Origin: Massilia terrae
GTDB lineage: Bacteria; Pseudomonadota; Gammaproteobacteria; Burkholderiales; Burkholderiaceae_D
NCBI RefSeq assembly: GCF_024753145.1
Contig: NZ_JANUGU010000002.1
Location: forward strand, 682,001 to 746,000
Direction: 5' to 3'
DNA: 64,000 bases
Shown: in pieces, positions 1 through 8,601 of the stretch
How the letters are laid out: every line of letters starts with the position of its first letter
Numbering within the stretch: position 1 is the stretch's first letter
Made by a program: the position numbers and the translations under genes
Notes under the pieces: model-generated
Databases searched by the model: none
What the model was told of the DNA's origin: nothing
Seen by the model: only the letters and a program-made list of their open reading frames with translations

Positions 1-918
1 GAGTACGGCGGCGTGGTGCCGGAACTGGCTTCGCGCGACCACATCCGGCGCGCGCTGCCGCTGCTGGAACAGGCGCTGTCCTCGGCCGGCATCGCCAAGA
101 CCGACATTGACGCCATCGCCTACACGCAGGGGCCCGGCCTGGCCGGCGCGCTGCTGGTCGGCTCGTCGGTGGCATGCAGCCTCGCGCTGGCGCTGGACAA
201 GCCGGTGCTGGGCGTGCACCACCTGGAAGGCCACCTGCTGTCGCCCTTGCTGGCCAGCGATCCGCCCGAGTTTCCCTTCATCGCCCTGCTGGTCTCCGGC
301 GGCCACACCCAGCTGATGCGCGTGGATGGCGTCGGCCGCTACACGCTGCTGGGCGAAACGCTGGACGACGCCGCCGGCGAGGCCTTCGACAAATCGGCCA
401 AGCTGCTCGGCCTGGGCTACCCGGGCGGTCCGGCGATCTCGCGCCTGGCGGAATTTGGCGATCCCACCGCCTACACGCTGCCGCGCCCGATGCTGCACAC
501 GAAGGATTTCAACTTCAGCTTCTCTGGCCTGAAGACCGCCGTGCTGACGGTGGTGAAGAGCCAGCAGACCAATATCTGCGAGCAGGACAAGGCCAATATC
601 GCGCGCGGTTTCGTCGACGCGATCGTCGACGTGTTGACCGCCAAATGCGTGAACGCGCTGCGCCACACCGGCCTGAAGCGACTGGTGATCGCCGGCGGCG
701 TCGGCGCCAACGCGCAGCTGCGCGCTTCGCTCAACGCGGCGGCGGCGAAAAGGAAATTCCGCGTCTACTATCCGGAGCTGGAGTTCTGCACCGACAACGG
801 CGCCATGATCGCCTTCGCCGGCGCGCTGCGCCTGAAAGCCAAGCCGGATGCGGCCCAGCACGACTACTCCTTCAACGTGCGTCCGCGCTGGCCGCTGGAC
901 GAACTCGAAGCAGCTTGA
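1..918 (+). CDS. tsaD: tRNA A37 threonylcarbamoyltransferase TsaD (5' end outside window)
   Basis: Transfers the threonylcarbamoyl group from the TsaC product to A37 of ANN-decoding tRNAs, together with TsaB and TsaE; tsaE is also in this window at 22147. The frame is open from base 1, so the N-terminus lies outside the window. Visible family motifs are the metal-binding HxxxH within VHHLEGHLL, the [10 protein letters not shown] and [10 protein letters not shown] segments, [10 protein letters not shown], and the C-terminal [13 protein letters not shown]. About 305 residues are visible of a usual length near 340. Identification is secure. The next gene is separated by a 90-bp gap. Confidence 0.97.
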   Translation, partial: EYGGVVPELASRDHIRRALPLLEQALSSAGIAKTDIDAIAYTQGPGLAGALLVGSSVACSLALALDKPVLGVHHLEGHLLSPLLASDPPEFPFIALLVSGGHTQLMRVDGVGRYTLLGETLDDAAGEAFDKSAKLLGLGYPGGPAISRLAEFGDPTAYTLPRPMLHTKDFNFSFSGLKTAVLTVVKSQQTNICEQDKANIARGFVDAIVDVLTAKCVNALRHTGLKRLVIAGGVGANAQLRASLNAAAAKRKFRVYYPELEFCTDNGAMIAFAGALRLKAKPDAAQHDYSFNVRPRWPLDELEAA

Positions 919-1007
919 GCTTTATGTAACAGAATCCTACGGTGCGACCGTCGAGCGCCATCAATGGCACACTCACCCGGTCTCGTTGTCAGTAGGAGGT
1001 GCGCCAC

Positions 1008-1853
1008 ATGCGGGTGGTCAGTTGGAACATACGCTGGGGCTGCGGAAGAGACGGGCGGATCCGCATCCACGCCATCATCGACGTGCTGCGCAGGCTGAAT
1101 GCGGACATCATCTGCCTGCAGGAAGTAGCTGCCAATCATCCGGAACTCGAAGGCAGTGCGTCCTCGAACCAGTTCCGGCAACTGGCCGGCGCCTTCGGTG
1201 GCTACCACAGCGTCGAGCACGCACCGAGCGAGCTCTACAAGAGCAATATGCCTCGCCTGTTCGGCAACCTGTTGCTATCGCGCTTCCGGCTCACCCAGGT
1301 GCATCGCCATGTGCTGCCGTGGCCGCCGGATCCGGCGGGGCGCGCGGGCATGCCGCGCGGCGCGCTCGAAGCCGTGCTCGATACGCCGAACGGCAAATTG
1401 CGCGTGCTGAACACGCATCTGGAATACCAGTCGCAGACGCAGCGCATGGCGCAGGTGCGACAGCTCAAGTACCTGCATTGGGAAGCCTGCGAACGGGCGC
1501 GCCTGTTCCAGCCCGATCCCACGCTGGACGCGCCCTACCAGTTCGGGCTGCGGCCGGAAACGGCGATCATCTGCGGCGATTTCAACTTCCTGCAGGACTC
1601 GCATGAGTACCGGGAATTGCTGTCGCCGGGCGCGGAAGGTTCGCTGCCGCTGGTGGACGCGTGGCGTCACCTGCATCCCCACCAGGCACGGCCGCCGACC
1701 ACCGGACTGCACGGGTTTCCCTGGCCGGACAAGCCGGAATGCTATGACTTTTTCTTCGTCACAAACGACCTCGCGCCGCGGCTGAGCAATACTGAGGTGC
1801 TGTCGGAAACGGCGGCGTCGGATCACCAGCCGATTGTGCTGGACCTGGCTTGA
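1008..1853 (+). CDS. Endonuclease/exonuclease/phosphatase (EEP) family protein
   Basis: A 281-residue member of the EEP fold (DNase I-like metal-dependent phosphodiesterases). It shows the ordered family motifs: VVSWNIRWG at the N-terminus, CLQEV with the catalytic Glu near residue 40, CGDFNF in the middle, and the C-terminal SDHQPIVLDL. There is no signal peptide, so it is probably cytoplasmic. The start is the ATG at 1008 because AGGAGG at 994-999 sits 8 bases upstream; a GTG at 999 in the same frame lies on that ribosome site. The substrate (nucleic acid, lipid or other phosphoester) cannot be told from the sequence. Confidence 0.85.
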   Translation: MRVVSWNIRWGCGRDGRIRIHAIIDVLRRLNADIICLQEVAANHPELEGSASSNQFRQLAGAFGGYHSVEHAPSELYKSNMPRLFGNLLLSRFRLTQVHRHVLPWPPDPAGRAGMPRGALEAVLDTPNGKLRVLNTHLEYQSQTQRMAQVRQLKYLHWEACERARLFQPDPTLDAPYQFGLRPETAIICGDFNFLQDSHEYRELLSPGAEGSLPLVDAWRHLHPHQARPPTTGLHGFPWPDKPECYDFFFVTNDLAPRLSNTEVLSETAASDHQPIVLDLA

Positions 1854-1880
1854 TGCAGTCGCAAGATTTAAAAGTAGAGC

Positions 1881-1908
1881 CGTCATTCCCGCTTTCGCGG
1901 GGATGACG
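1881..1908. repeat. REP-like palindrome (single hairpin)
   Basis: CGTCAT and CCCGC arms mirrored by GCGGG and ATGACG around a tttc loop, in the gap between two convergent genes. It is one member of the dispersed family also seen near 3394, 11706, 16405, 19691, 24000, 27748 and 53218. It could end transcription from either side, but there is no T-tract. Confidence 0.7.
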
Positions 1909-1955
1909 TTCTCGTATAAAAACGATTCCGCAATTAACGCTGCCAGCGGCTTCGC

Positions 1956-2603
1956 CTAGGCCTGCGCCGCAATCTCGCGCAGTGCGCGCTCGAACACCTC
2001 CGGCGGCTGGCCGCCGGAAATCAGGTGCTTCTGGTTGATGATGACCGCAGGCACCGAATGGATCCCGGCGCGCTGGAAGAACTGCTCCGTCTCGCGCACC
2101 TCGTCGGCGTATTCATTCGATTCGAGAATCCGCGCCGCCTCGCCCTTGTCGAGCCCGACACTGTCCGCCACCTCCAGCAGCACCTCGTGCGAGCTGGGAT
2201 CTTCCCCGCGCGTGAAATAGGCTTCGAACAGGGCCCGCTTCAGGTCGCGCTGCTTGCCTTGGTCTTCCGCCCAATGCAGCAGGCGGTGCGCGTCGAAGGT
2301 GTTGTAGATGCGGCCGCGCTTGTTCATATCGAAGGTGAAGCCGACGTCGGCGCCGCGCTGGCGGATCATCTCGCGCGAATGCTGTTGCTGCTCTTCCGTC
2401 GCGCCGTATTTCTGAGCGATGTGCTCGCCAATGTCCTGGCCTTCCTTGCCCATGTTTGGGTTCAGCTCGAAGGGCTGGAAGTGAAGGTCGGCGGAGACCG
2501 CGTCGCTGGCGTGTTCGAGCGCCGTTTCCAAAGACGCCAGCCCGATCGCGCACCACGGGCACGATACGTCGGACACGAAATCGATTCTCAGTTGCTTGCT
2601 CAT
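1956..2603 (-). CDS. DsbA-family (FrnE-like) thiol oxidoreductase
   Basis: A 215-residue DsbA-like thioredoxin-fold protein of the FrnE/2-hydroxychromene-2-carboxylate isomerase-like group. A CPWC redox motif lies at residues 15-18 (DVSCPWCAIGL) and a cis-Pro region near IHSVPAVIINQKHLISGGQP. There is no signal peptide, which fits the cytoplasmic FrnE group rather than periplasmic DsbA. I chose the ATG at 2603, preceded by an AGGATGAGGG-type ribosome site, rather than the codon 13 residues upstream. It probably reduces or oxidises cytoplasmic thiols under stress; the partner is unknown. Confidence 0.88.
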   Translation of the reverse strand: MSKQLRIDFVSDVSCPWCAIGLASLETALEHASDAVSADLHFQPFELNPNMGKEGQDIGEHIAQKYGATEEQQQHSREMIRQRGADVGFTFDMNKRGRIYNTFDAHRLLHWAEDQGKQRDLKRALFEAYFTRGEDPSSHEVLLEVADSVGLDKGEAARILESNEYADEVRETEQFFQRAGIHSVPAVIINQKHLISGGQPPEVFERALREIAAQA

Positions 2604-2676
2604 GCCCTCATCCTTTCGCTTGTGGCTATCTGATCGTCGCAATGATAGCCGGTTTGGAAAGACGAGGCAGGACAGC

Positions 2677-3318
2677 CTACTTTTTCTTCTTCGCCTTCAC
2701 CGCAGGCGCGGCAGCGGCCGCCTTGCCGCCGATCTTCGATTCTTTCCCCGCCAGCAGGTTCGAGATGTTTTTGCTGTGACGGAACATCAGCAGCATGCTC
2801 ATGACGATCACGGCGAACAATTTCTCGTCCGCGCCGAACAGCAGGCCGTAGTAGAACGGCGCAAACAGCGCCGCGATCAGGGCCGCCAGCGACGAATAGC
2901 GGAAGGCGTAGGCCACCACCAGCCAGGTCGCCAGCGTCGCCAGGCCCAGCCAGACGTTCAGGCCCAGCAGCACGCCGAGCGCGGTCGCCACGCCCTTGCC
3001 GCCGACGAAGCGGAAGAACACCGGATACAAGTGCCCCAGGAACACCGCGACCGCCACCAGCGCCACGCCGCCATCCTCGACGCCATACTGCGGCCCCAGG
3101 TATTGCGCCAGCCACACCGCCAGCCAGCCCTTGGCGCCGTCGCCGACCAGGGTCGCGATCGCCGCCTTCTTGCTGCCGCTGCGCAGCACATTGGTGGCGC
3201 CGGGATTCTTCGAGCCGTAGGTGCGCGGGTCGGACAGGCCGAAGGCACGGCTCATCACCACCGCGAACGAGATCGAGCCGATCAGGTAGGCGGCCACGGT
3301 AAAGATCAGTGTATTCAT
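2677..3318 (-). CDS. plsY: Glycerol-3-phosphate acyltransferase PlsY
   Basis: Integral membrane enzyme that transfers the acyl group of acyl-phosphate to glycerol-3-phosphate, the first step of phospholipid synthesis. The protein has the family pattern: several hydrophobic helices, the GSISFAVV N-terminal helix, [11 protein letters not shown] (second conserved motif) and [14 protein letters not shown] (third motif). The C-terminus ends in a lysine-rich KAKKKK tail. The start ATG at 3318 ([15 protein letters not shown]) aligns with the family start; the open frame extends 15 codons further without support. Length 213 residues is usual. The next acylation gene, plsC, is at 62394. Confidence 0.96.
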   Translation of the reverse strand: MNTLIFTVAAYLIGSISFAVVMSRAFGLSDPRTYGSKNPGATNVLRSGSKKAAIATLVGDGAKGWLAVWLAQYLGPQYGVEDGGVALVAVAVFLGHLYPVFFRFVGGKGVATALGVLLGLNVWLGLATLATWLVVAYAFRYSSLAALIAALFAPFYYGLLFGADEKLFAVIVMSMLLMFRHSKNISNLLAGKESKIGGKAAAAAPAVKAKKKK

Positions 3319-3393
3319 CTTATTTATTGTCGGCTGGAAAACTGGTTCGTGAATATACACCATCCCTCAGCGGCGGCGATACCTCAATTCACC

Positions 3394-3500
3394 ACCGTCG
3401 TCCCGGCGCAGGCCGGGACCCATAGACCGCTTGAGTTGTCGAAATGCAGCCGCAGGCCAGTAAGCTCAGCATGGGTCCCGGCCTGCGCCGGGACGACGGT
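3394..3500. repeat. REP-like doublet with perfect 30-bp inverted arms
   Basis: Positions 3394-3423 and 3471-3500 are perfect reverse complements over 30 bases, each arm itself containing a smaller palindrome built on GTCGTCCCGG/CCGGGAC. The 47-base centre is unrelated. It lies between two minus-strand genes (ybaK upstream, plsY downstream). This is the largest and cleanest copy of the family in the window. Confidence 0.85.
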
Positions 3501-3533
3501 GCAGACTTTAACTAAGTAAGCGGCGGTGACGAC

Positions 3534-4025
3534 CTATTGCGGCAGCGCCACCTCGACCGGCTTCGGCCCCAGCACCCGCAGCAGCTCCTTCGGCTCGATG
3601 CTCACCAGGTAGCCGCGCCGTCCGCCGTTGATGTAGATGCGCGGCAGGTCGAGGATGGACTTTTCCACGTACACGGGCATCTGCTTGCGCGTGCCGAACG
3701 GACTCGTCCCGCCCACCAGGAAGCCGGTGTGCCGGTTCGCCACCTCCGGCTTGCACGGCTCGACCGACTTGCAGCCGATCGCACGCGCCAGGTTTTTGGT
3801 CGACACCTTGCAATCCCCATGCATCAGCACGATCAGCGGCCGCGCCGCTTCATCCTGCATCACCAGGGTCTTGACCACATCGTGCTCGGGCACGCCAAGG
3901 GCCTGCGACGATACCGCGGTGCCGCCGTGTTCTTCGTATTCGTAGGGGTGTTCCGAGAAGGCCACGCCATGCTTGCGCAGGAATTGGGTGGCCGGCGTTT
4001 CGGATACGTGCTCTTTCTTCGCCAT
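3534..4025 (-). CDS. ybaK: YbaK/EbsC-family Cys-tRNA(Pro) deacylase
   Basis: A 163-residue trans-editing enzyme of the YbaK group, which hydrolyses mischarged Cys-tRNA(Pro). Key family elements are visible: HPYEYEEHGG, ALGVPEHDVVKTLVM, LIVLMHGDCKVSTKNLARAIG, the GFLVGGTSPFGTRK loop carrying the catalytic Lys region, and IYINGGRRGYLVSI. It is a single-domain stand-alone protein. It stands alone on the minus strand and is divergent from the EEP gene starting at 4064, with 38 bases between the starts. Confidence 0.92.
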   Translation of the reverse strand: MAKKEHVSETPATQFLRKHGVAFSEHPYEYEEHGGTAVSSQALGVPEHDVVKTLVMQDEAARPLIVLMHGDCKVSTKNLARAIGCKSVEPCKPEVANRHTGFLVGGTSPFGTRKQMPVYVEKSILDLPRIYINGGRRGYLVSIEPKELLRVLGPKPVEVALPQ

Positions 4026-4063
4026 GCGTGTTACGCTTAAGTGCTACGGAGGAGTTGCTTATT

Positions 4064-5038
4064 ATGCAGCAAGAAATCCGCTTTGCCACGTTTAACGCGT
4101 TTAACCTGGCTCCCCCCGGCGCCAAGCTGTACGACAACCTCGAGCCCTGTTGCGAGGAATTGTACGAGGCGAAAGTCGACTGGACCGCGCGCCAGCTCGA
4201 CATGCTCGATGCCGACGTGATCGGCTTCCAGGAGATCTTTTGCCAGGCCACGCTGCGCGCGGTGCTGGCGCGCACCCGCCGCTACCGCGACGCCACCCTG
4301 CATGGCTTCGATCCGGATCCGGATGCCGATCGCCTGACGCCCAGTGTGGCGCTGGTGTCGCGCCTGCCGCTGGCCGGGCCCGCCACGCCGCTGCGCGATT
4401 TCCCGGCCGGGATCGAAGCGCCGCCCGGCATGCGCGACCCGCACCGCTTTACCCGCGCCCCGCTGCACGTGCCGATCCTGCTGGCGCCCGACGTCGTCGT
4501 CGACGTGCTGGTGGTGCACCTGAAATCGCGCCGCCCCGACTACCGCAACGGCGACAGCAGCGAGGACCCGGCGCTGTACGCCCTGGCCTGCCTGCGCTCG
4601 CTGATCCGGCGCGGCACCGAGGCCGCCGCCTTGCGCGTGCTGCTGACCGGGCTGGCGCGCGCCAGCGGCCGTCCGCGCATCGTGCTGGGCGACTTCAACG
4701 ACGTGGCCGATTCGGTCACCACCGGCATCGTGCTGGGCAACGGCGGCTGCGCAGCGGCGCGCATGTACGATGCCTGCCAGCTGCAGCGGCGCCAGGACCA
4801 CCTGCGCCACGTCGGCTTCTCGGTGGTCCACGACGGCCACTACACCACCATCGATCACATCCTGGTGTCGGAGGAGTTCAACACCGCCCTGCCCAACGCG
4901 ATCGGCGAAGTGGTCGAGGTGCTGTACCTGAACGACCACCTGGAGCTGAACCTGCCGGAAGCGTCCGACCATGGCCAGGTGGTGGCGCGCCTGCGCCTTT
5001 TCGACGAGGCGCACGGCCTCATGGACGCTGGCTTGTAG
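4064..5038 (+). CDS. EEP-fold hydrolase (endonuclease/exonuclease/phosphatase family)
   Basis: A 324-residue EEP-superfamily enzyme, distinct from the one at 1008. Motifs in order are IRFATFNAFNL, VIGFQEIF with the catalytic Glu, VVHLKSRRPDY, LGDFNDVADSV, TTIDHILVSEEF and the C-terminal SDHGQVVARLRLF. No signal peptide is seen. GGAGGAG at 4048-4054 sits 9 bases before the ATG at 4064 and fixes the start; the open frame extends 12 codons upstream without support. Its last 20 bases overlap tail-to-tail with the GGDEF-EAL gene. The substrate is unknown. Confidence 0.85.
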   Translation: MQQEIRFATFNAFNLAPPGAKLYDNLEPCCEELYEAKVDWTARQLDMLDADVIGFQEIFCQATLRAVLARTRRYRDATLHGFDPDPDADRLTPSVALVSRLPLAGPATPLRDFPAGIEAPPGMRDPHRFTRAPLHVPILLAPDVVVDVLVVHLKSRRPDYRNGDSSEDPALYALACLRSLIRRGTEAAALRVLLTGLARASGRPRIVLGDFNDVADSVTTGIVLGNGGCAAARMYDACQLQRRQDHLRHVGFSVVHDGHYTTIDHILVSEEFNTALPNAIGEVVEVLYLNDHLELNLPEASDHGQVVARLRLFDEAHGLMDAGL

Positions 5039-7106
5039 GATCGCCCTCGCGCCGGCCCTTGCTGGCGTAATGCCCCTGGTATTCGTCGCAGCCGTGCTCG
5101 CGCAGGAAGCGCAGCTGCTCGGCCGTTTCCACGCCTTCCGCGATCACCTTCAGGCCCAGGCTGCGCGCGACCGCGATGATGGCCGGGATCAGCTCCGCGC
5201 CCTCAGGGGTGGTGATGCCTTCGATGAAGGAGCGGTCGATCTTGAGCTTGGACAGCGGAAAGCGGCGCAGGCAGGACAGGCTGGAATAGCCGGTGCCGAA
5301 GTCGTCGATGGTCAGCTGCACGCCGCGCTGGCGCAGCGCCTCCACGGTGTCGTCGGCGGTGGCGTTGCCCTGCATGATGACGCCTTCCGTGACCTCGAGG
5401 TCGAGGAAGCGCGGGTCGAGCCCCGAGTTGGCCAGCGCATTGTCGACCGCCTGCAGCAGGTTGGGATGGATGAACTGGGCGCCCGACAGGTTGACCGCGA
5501 CCACCATCGGGAAGCCCTGGTCGCGCCACACGCGGGCCTGGCGGCAGGCTTCGCACAGCACCCATTCGCCGATCGGCACCATCAGCCCGGACTCCTCCGC
5601 CACCGGGATGAATTCCTGCGGCATCAACAGGCCGCGCTCCGGATGGCGCCAGCGCAGCAGCGCCTCGACGCCGATGGTGCGGCCGGTCTCGATCTCGATT
5701 TCCGGCTGGTACTCGAGCACGAACTCGCGGTTTTCCAGCGCCCGGCGCAGCATGTTTTCCATCTGCACGCGTTCGACCACGTGGTCGTTCATGGCCGGGC
5801 TGAAGAAGCGGTACGCGTTGCGTCCCTCCTGCTTGGCGTGGTACATGGCGACGTCCGCGTGGTGCAGCAGGGTGACCGATTCCTCGCCGTCGCCGGGGCA
5901 GATGGCGATGCCGATCGAGACCGACTGCACGATCTCCTGGCGCTCCAGCTCGATGGGGCGCGCCAGCGCCTGCATCACGTTGCCGGCCACGTGGGCGGCT
6001 TGTTCGGCGCCGTGGATGTCGGCCAGCAGCACCACGAACTCGTCGCCGCCAAGGCGGCTGACGGTGTCCACCCCGCGCACGCTGTGGCGCAGGCGCTGCG
6101 CCACTTCGCGCAGGACGATGTCGCCGGCCTTGTGCCCGAGCGTGTCGTTGATCTGCTTGAAGCGGTCGAGGTCGATGAACATCACGGCGAAACACTTGCG
6201 CTCGCGCCGCCAGGTGGCCAGGGCCTGCTGGATGCGGTCGAGGAACAGCACCCGGTTGGGCAGGCCCGTCAAGCCGTCGTGCTCGGCCTGGTGGCGCGCG
6301 TTTTCCTCGGCCCGCTTGCGCTCGGTGATGTCGGTGAGCATCGACATATAGTTGATTACCTTGCCGCCATCGTCGCGAATGGCGGTGACCGCGACCCACG
6401 CCGGATACTCGATGCCGTTGGCGCGCACGCTGGTGATCTCGCCTTCCCAGTGGCCCTCGGCCAACACCCGTTCGCGGATCTCGTCGTAGAAACCGACGTC
6501 GTGCACGCCGAAGCGCAGGCTGGGCAGCTTCTTGCCGACGATGTCGCTGGCGGTGAAACCGGAAATATCGGCGAAGGCCTGGTTGACCGAGATCACCCGG
6601 TATTCGGTGTCCATGATGATGATGGCGTCGCGGCAGTTCTCGAAGACCTGGGCCGCGCGGTGCAGGCTGAGCTCGGCCTCGGCGCGCAGCGTAATGTCGA
6701 TCGCCATGCAAAACACCTGCTGTACCTGGTCACCGCGGAAGATGGGGAAATGGCTCGCGTGCACCCAGCGGCTGAAACCGTCCGCCGCCTGCACTTTCCA
6801 GTCGAGCGGCGCGGGCGCCTGGCCGGTGCGCCAGATGTCGGCCATCATCGCGTCGAACTCGGCCTGGCGGTCGAGGTGCGACACCAGTTCGCGGAACGGC
6901 CGCCCGAGCGCGGCCTCGACCGGCCAGCCGAACAGCCCGGCCGCGGCGTGGTTCCAGAAGCGCACCGTGCCGTCGTAGTCCTGGCTGTAGATGGCGACCG
7001 CCGGCGACAGTTCGAGCGCGGCCACGTAGCGGTACAGCCAGTCGAGCGCGGCCCATCCCGGATTATCGCGTTCCGGGAGGGTCAGTGCGGGCAAATCGGC
7101 GTTCAC
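5019..7106 (-). CDS. PAS-GGDEF-EAL cyclic-di-GMP turnover protein
   Basis: A 695-residue cytoplasmic signalling protein with two PAS domains (roughly residues 20-150 and 155-285, the second followed by the PAC-type TDITERKRAEE linker), a diguanylate cyclase domain with an intact GGDEF at 353-357, and a phosphodiesterase domain with intact EAL at 481-483 plus NLSGAQF, DDFGTGYSSL, LKIDRSFI and AEGVET. Both catalytic signatures are conserved, so it may make or degrade c-di-GMP. The start is a GTG at 7106 with AGAGG six bases upstream; another GTG lies 20 codons earlier. It is relevant to the c-di-GMP riboswitch near 41.7 kb. Confidence 0.93.
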   Translation of the reverse strand: MNADLPALTLPERDNPGWAALDWLYRYVAALELSPAVAIYSQDYDGTVRFWNHAAAGLFGWPVEAALGRPFRELVSHLDRQAEFDAMMADIWRTGQAPAPLDWKVQAADGFSRWVHASHFPIFRGDQVQQVFCMAIDITLRAEAELSLHRAAQVFENCRDAIIIMDTEYRVISVNQAFADISGFTASDIVGKKLPSLRFGVHDVGFYDEIRERVLAEGHWEGEITSVRANGIEYPAWVAVTAIRDDGGKVINYMSMLTDITERKRAEENARHQAEHDGLTGLPNRVLFLDRIQQALATWRRERKCFAVMFIDLDRFKQINDTLGHKAGDIVLREVAQRLRHSVRGVDTVSRLGGDEFVVLLADIHGAEQAAHVAGNVMQALARPIELERQEIVQSVSIGIAICPGDGEESVTLLHHADVAMYHAKQEGRNAYRFFSPAMNDHVVERVQMENMLRRALENREFVLEYQPEIEIETGRTIGVEALLRWRHPERGLLMPQEFIPVAEESGLMVPIGEWVLCEACRQARVWRDQGFPMVVAVNLSGAQFIHPNLLQAVDNALANSGLDPRFLDLEVTEGVIMQGNATADDTVEALRQRGVQLTIDDFGTGYSSLSCLRRFPLSKLKIDRSFIEGITTPEGAELIPAIIAVARSLGLKVIAEGVETAEQLRFLREHGCDEYQGHYASKGRREGDPTSQRP

Positions 7107-7318
7107 GGTAGACCTCTTTCCAGAATGACCGGGATGATCGGGCAAAAGCACATTTTTATGCGCCACTTCCAGGACGGATTTGCGCCATCACAGCGGGAAC
7201 ACGCTTTGGCTCGCATCTGACACTTTATCCAGTTTTTCGCGCATTCCAACTCGCGGAAACCACCGCTCGTCGCATTCCCGTGGCGGCGCGGCTGGTCCTT
7301 TCCTATAGTTGCCACCAT

Positions 7319-7362
7319 GCGCCGGCTTGCTCCATCCTGCCGCCAGGAAGGAGCACCGGCGC
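7319..7362 (+). other. Strong interrupted hairpin in the leader of the RND operon
   Basis: GCGCCGG (7319-7325) pairs with CCGGCGC (7356-7362), GCTCC (7329-7333) with GGAGC (7350-7354), and TCCT with AGGA closer to a 6-base loop, giving about 16 base pairs. It lies between a TATAGT -10-like box (7304-7309) and the ribosome site AAGAGG at 7384. No T-tract follows, so it is not a simple terminator. Confidence 0.5.
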
Positions 7363-7395
7363 CATCCCGCTCGCACGCATAACAAGAGGTTCACG

Positions 7396-8598
7396 ATGAA
7401 ACTCGAAGCTCCCCCGCTGCCCCACGCCGCCGCGCACTTTCCCACCCGCAGGCGCCGCTGGCGCAAGAGCGCGATCGTGATTGCGCTTGCCGTGATCGCC
7501 TCCGCCGCCAGCTGGACCGTGTTGCACAAATCCAAGGCGGAGCCAACCCAAGCAGGCGCTTCCGCCCTGAAACCAACAGTCTACGAACTCTCGCCGGGTG
7601 ATGTCGCCACGGTTGCATCAGGCGAATTGCGGGTCGGCCTGCCGCTGTCCGGCGCCCTCGCGCCGCTCCGGCAAGCCACCATCAAATCGAAGGTGTCAGG
7701 CGTGGTGCTGGAGAGCAGCGTGCAGGAAGGCACGAGCGTGGCCGCGGGCCAGGTGATCGCGCGGCTCGACGGCGCCGATGCGCGCGCCCGTGTAGCCCAG
7801 CAGCAAGCCGCACTGGACGAGGCCAATGCCCGGCTGGCGCTGGCGGCCAAGAACAAGGCCAATAGCGCGGCCTTGCTCAAGCAGAATTACATTTCCCAGA
7901 ACTCCTTCGACACCAGCCAGAACAGCGTCGAGCTGGCGCAGGCCGCAGTGGACGCCGCCAAGGCCCAGCTGGAGATGGCCCGCATCGCCTTGGGCGACAC
8001 CGTGATCCGCGCGCCGCTGGCGGGCGTGGTCAGCAAGCGCTTCGTCCAGGCCGGCGACAAGCTGGCGCCGGATGCGCCGGCGTTCTCCATCGTCGACCTG
8101 CGCCAGCTGATGCTGGAGGCGCAAGTGCCCGCTTCCGACATCCCGCGCGTGAAAGTGGGCCAGGAAGCGCGCTTCCAGGTCGACGGTTTCGCCGGACGCG
8201 ACTTCAGCGGCAAGGTGGCGCGCATCAGCCCGACCACCGAAACCGGCTCGCGCGCCATGATCGTCTATATCAGCGTGGACAACGCCGACGGCGTGCTCAA
8301 GGGCGGCATGTTCGCCAAGGGCAATCTCACCACCGCAAAATCGGCGCCCGGCGCGCTGGCGCCGCTGGCGGCCGTGCGCCACGACGGCGGCCAGGACCTG
8401 GTCTATCGCGTCGACGCCGGCAAGGTGGTGGCGCAGCCGGTCAAGCTCGGCCTGCGCAATGAGGACGATGGCACGGTGCAGGTCACCGAAGGGCTGGCGC
8501 CGGGCCAGACCGTGATCGCCACCAGGCTGGACGGCGTCAAGCCGGGCAGCAGCGTCAAGCTGGCGGCCGCGCCTGCGCCAGCCGCCAGGAAAGGCTGA
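7396..8598 (+). CDS. RND efflux periplasmic adaptor (HlyD/AcrA family)
   Basis: A 400-residue membrane fusion protein linking an inner-membrane RND pump to an outer-membrane channel. The N-terminal anchor follows a basic RRRRWRKS stretch (hydrophobic IVIALAVIASAASWTV). Then come the barrel-sandwich hybrid half (GVVLESSVQEGTSVAAGQVIARLDG), an alpha-hairpin (about residues 120-190), the second lipoyl half (DTVIRAPLAGVVSKRFVQAGDKLA) and beta-barrel/membrane-proximal domains. The start ATG at 7396 has AAGAGG seven bases upstream. It is followed after 3 bases by the permease, so the two form one transcription unit. No outer-membrane factor gene is present here. Confidence 0.93.
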   Translation: MKLEAPPLPHAAAHFPTRRRRWRKSAIVIALAVIASAASWTVLHKSKAEPTQAGASALKPTVYELSPGDVATVASGELRVGLPLSGALAPLRQATIKSKVSGVVLESSVQEGTSVAAGQVIARLDGADARARVAQQQAALDEANARLALAAKNKANSAALLKQNYISQNSFDTSQNSVELAQAAVDAAKAQLEMARIALGDTVIRAPLAGVVSKRFVQAGDKLAPDAPAFSIVDLRQLMLEAQVPASDIPRVKVGQEARFQVDGFAGRDFSGKVARISPTTETGSRAMIVYISVDNADGVLKGGMFAKGNLTTAKSAPGALAPLAAVRHDGGQDLVYRVDAGKVVAQPVKLGLRNEDDGTVQVTEGLAPGQTVIATRLDGVKPGSSVKLAAAPAPAARKG

Positions 8599-8601
8599 GC
8601 C

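Noticed and set aside
5019..5038. Overlap of the GGDEF-EAL and EEP genes as a frameshift artefact
   Set aside because: Both frames carry complete family C-termini; it is a simple tail-to-tail overlap.
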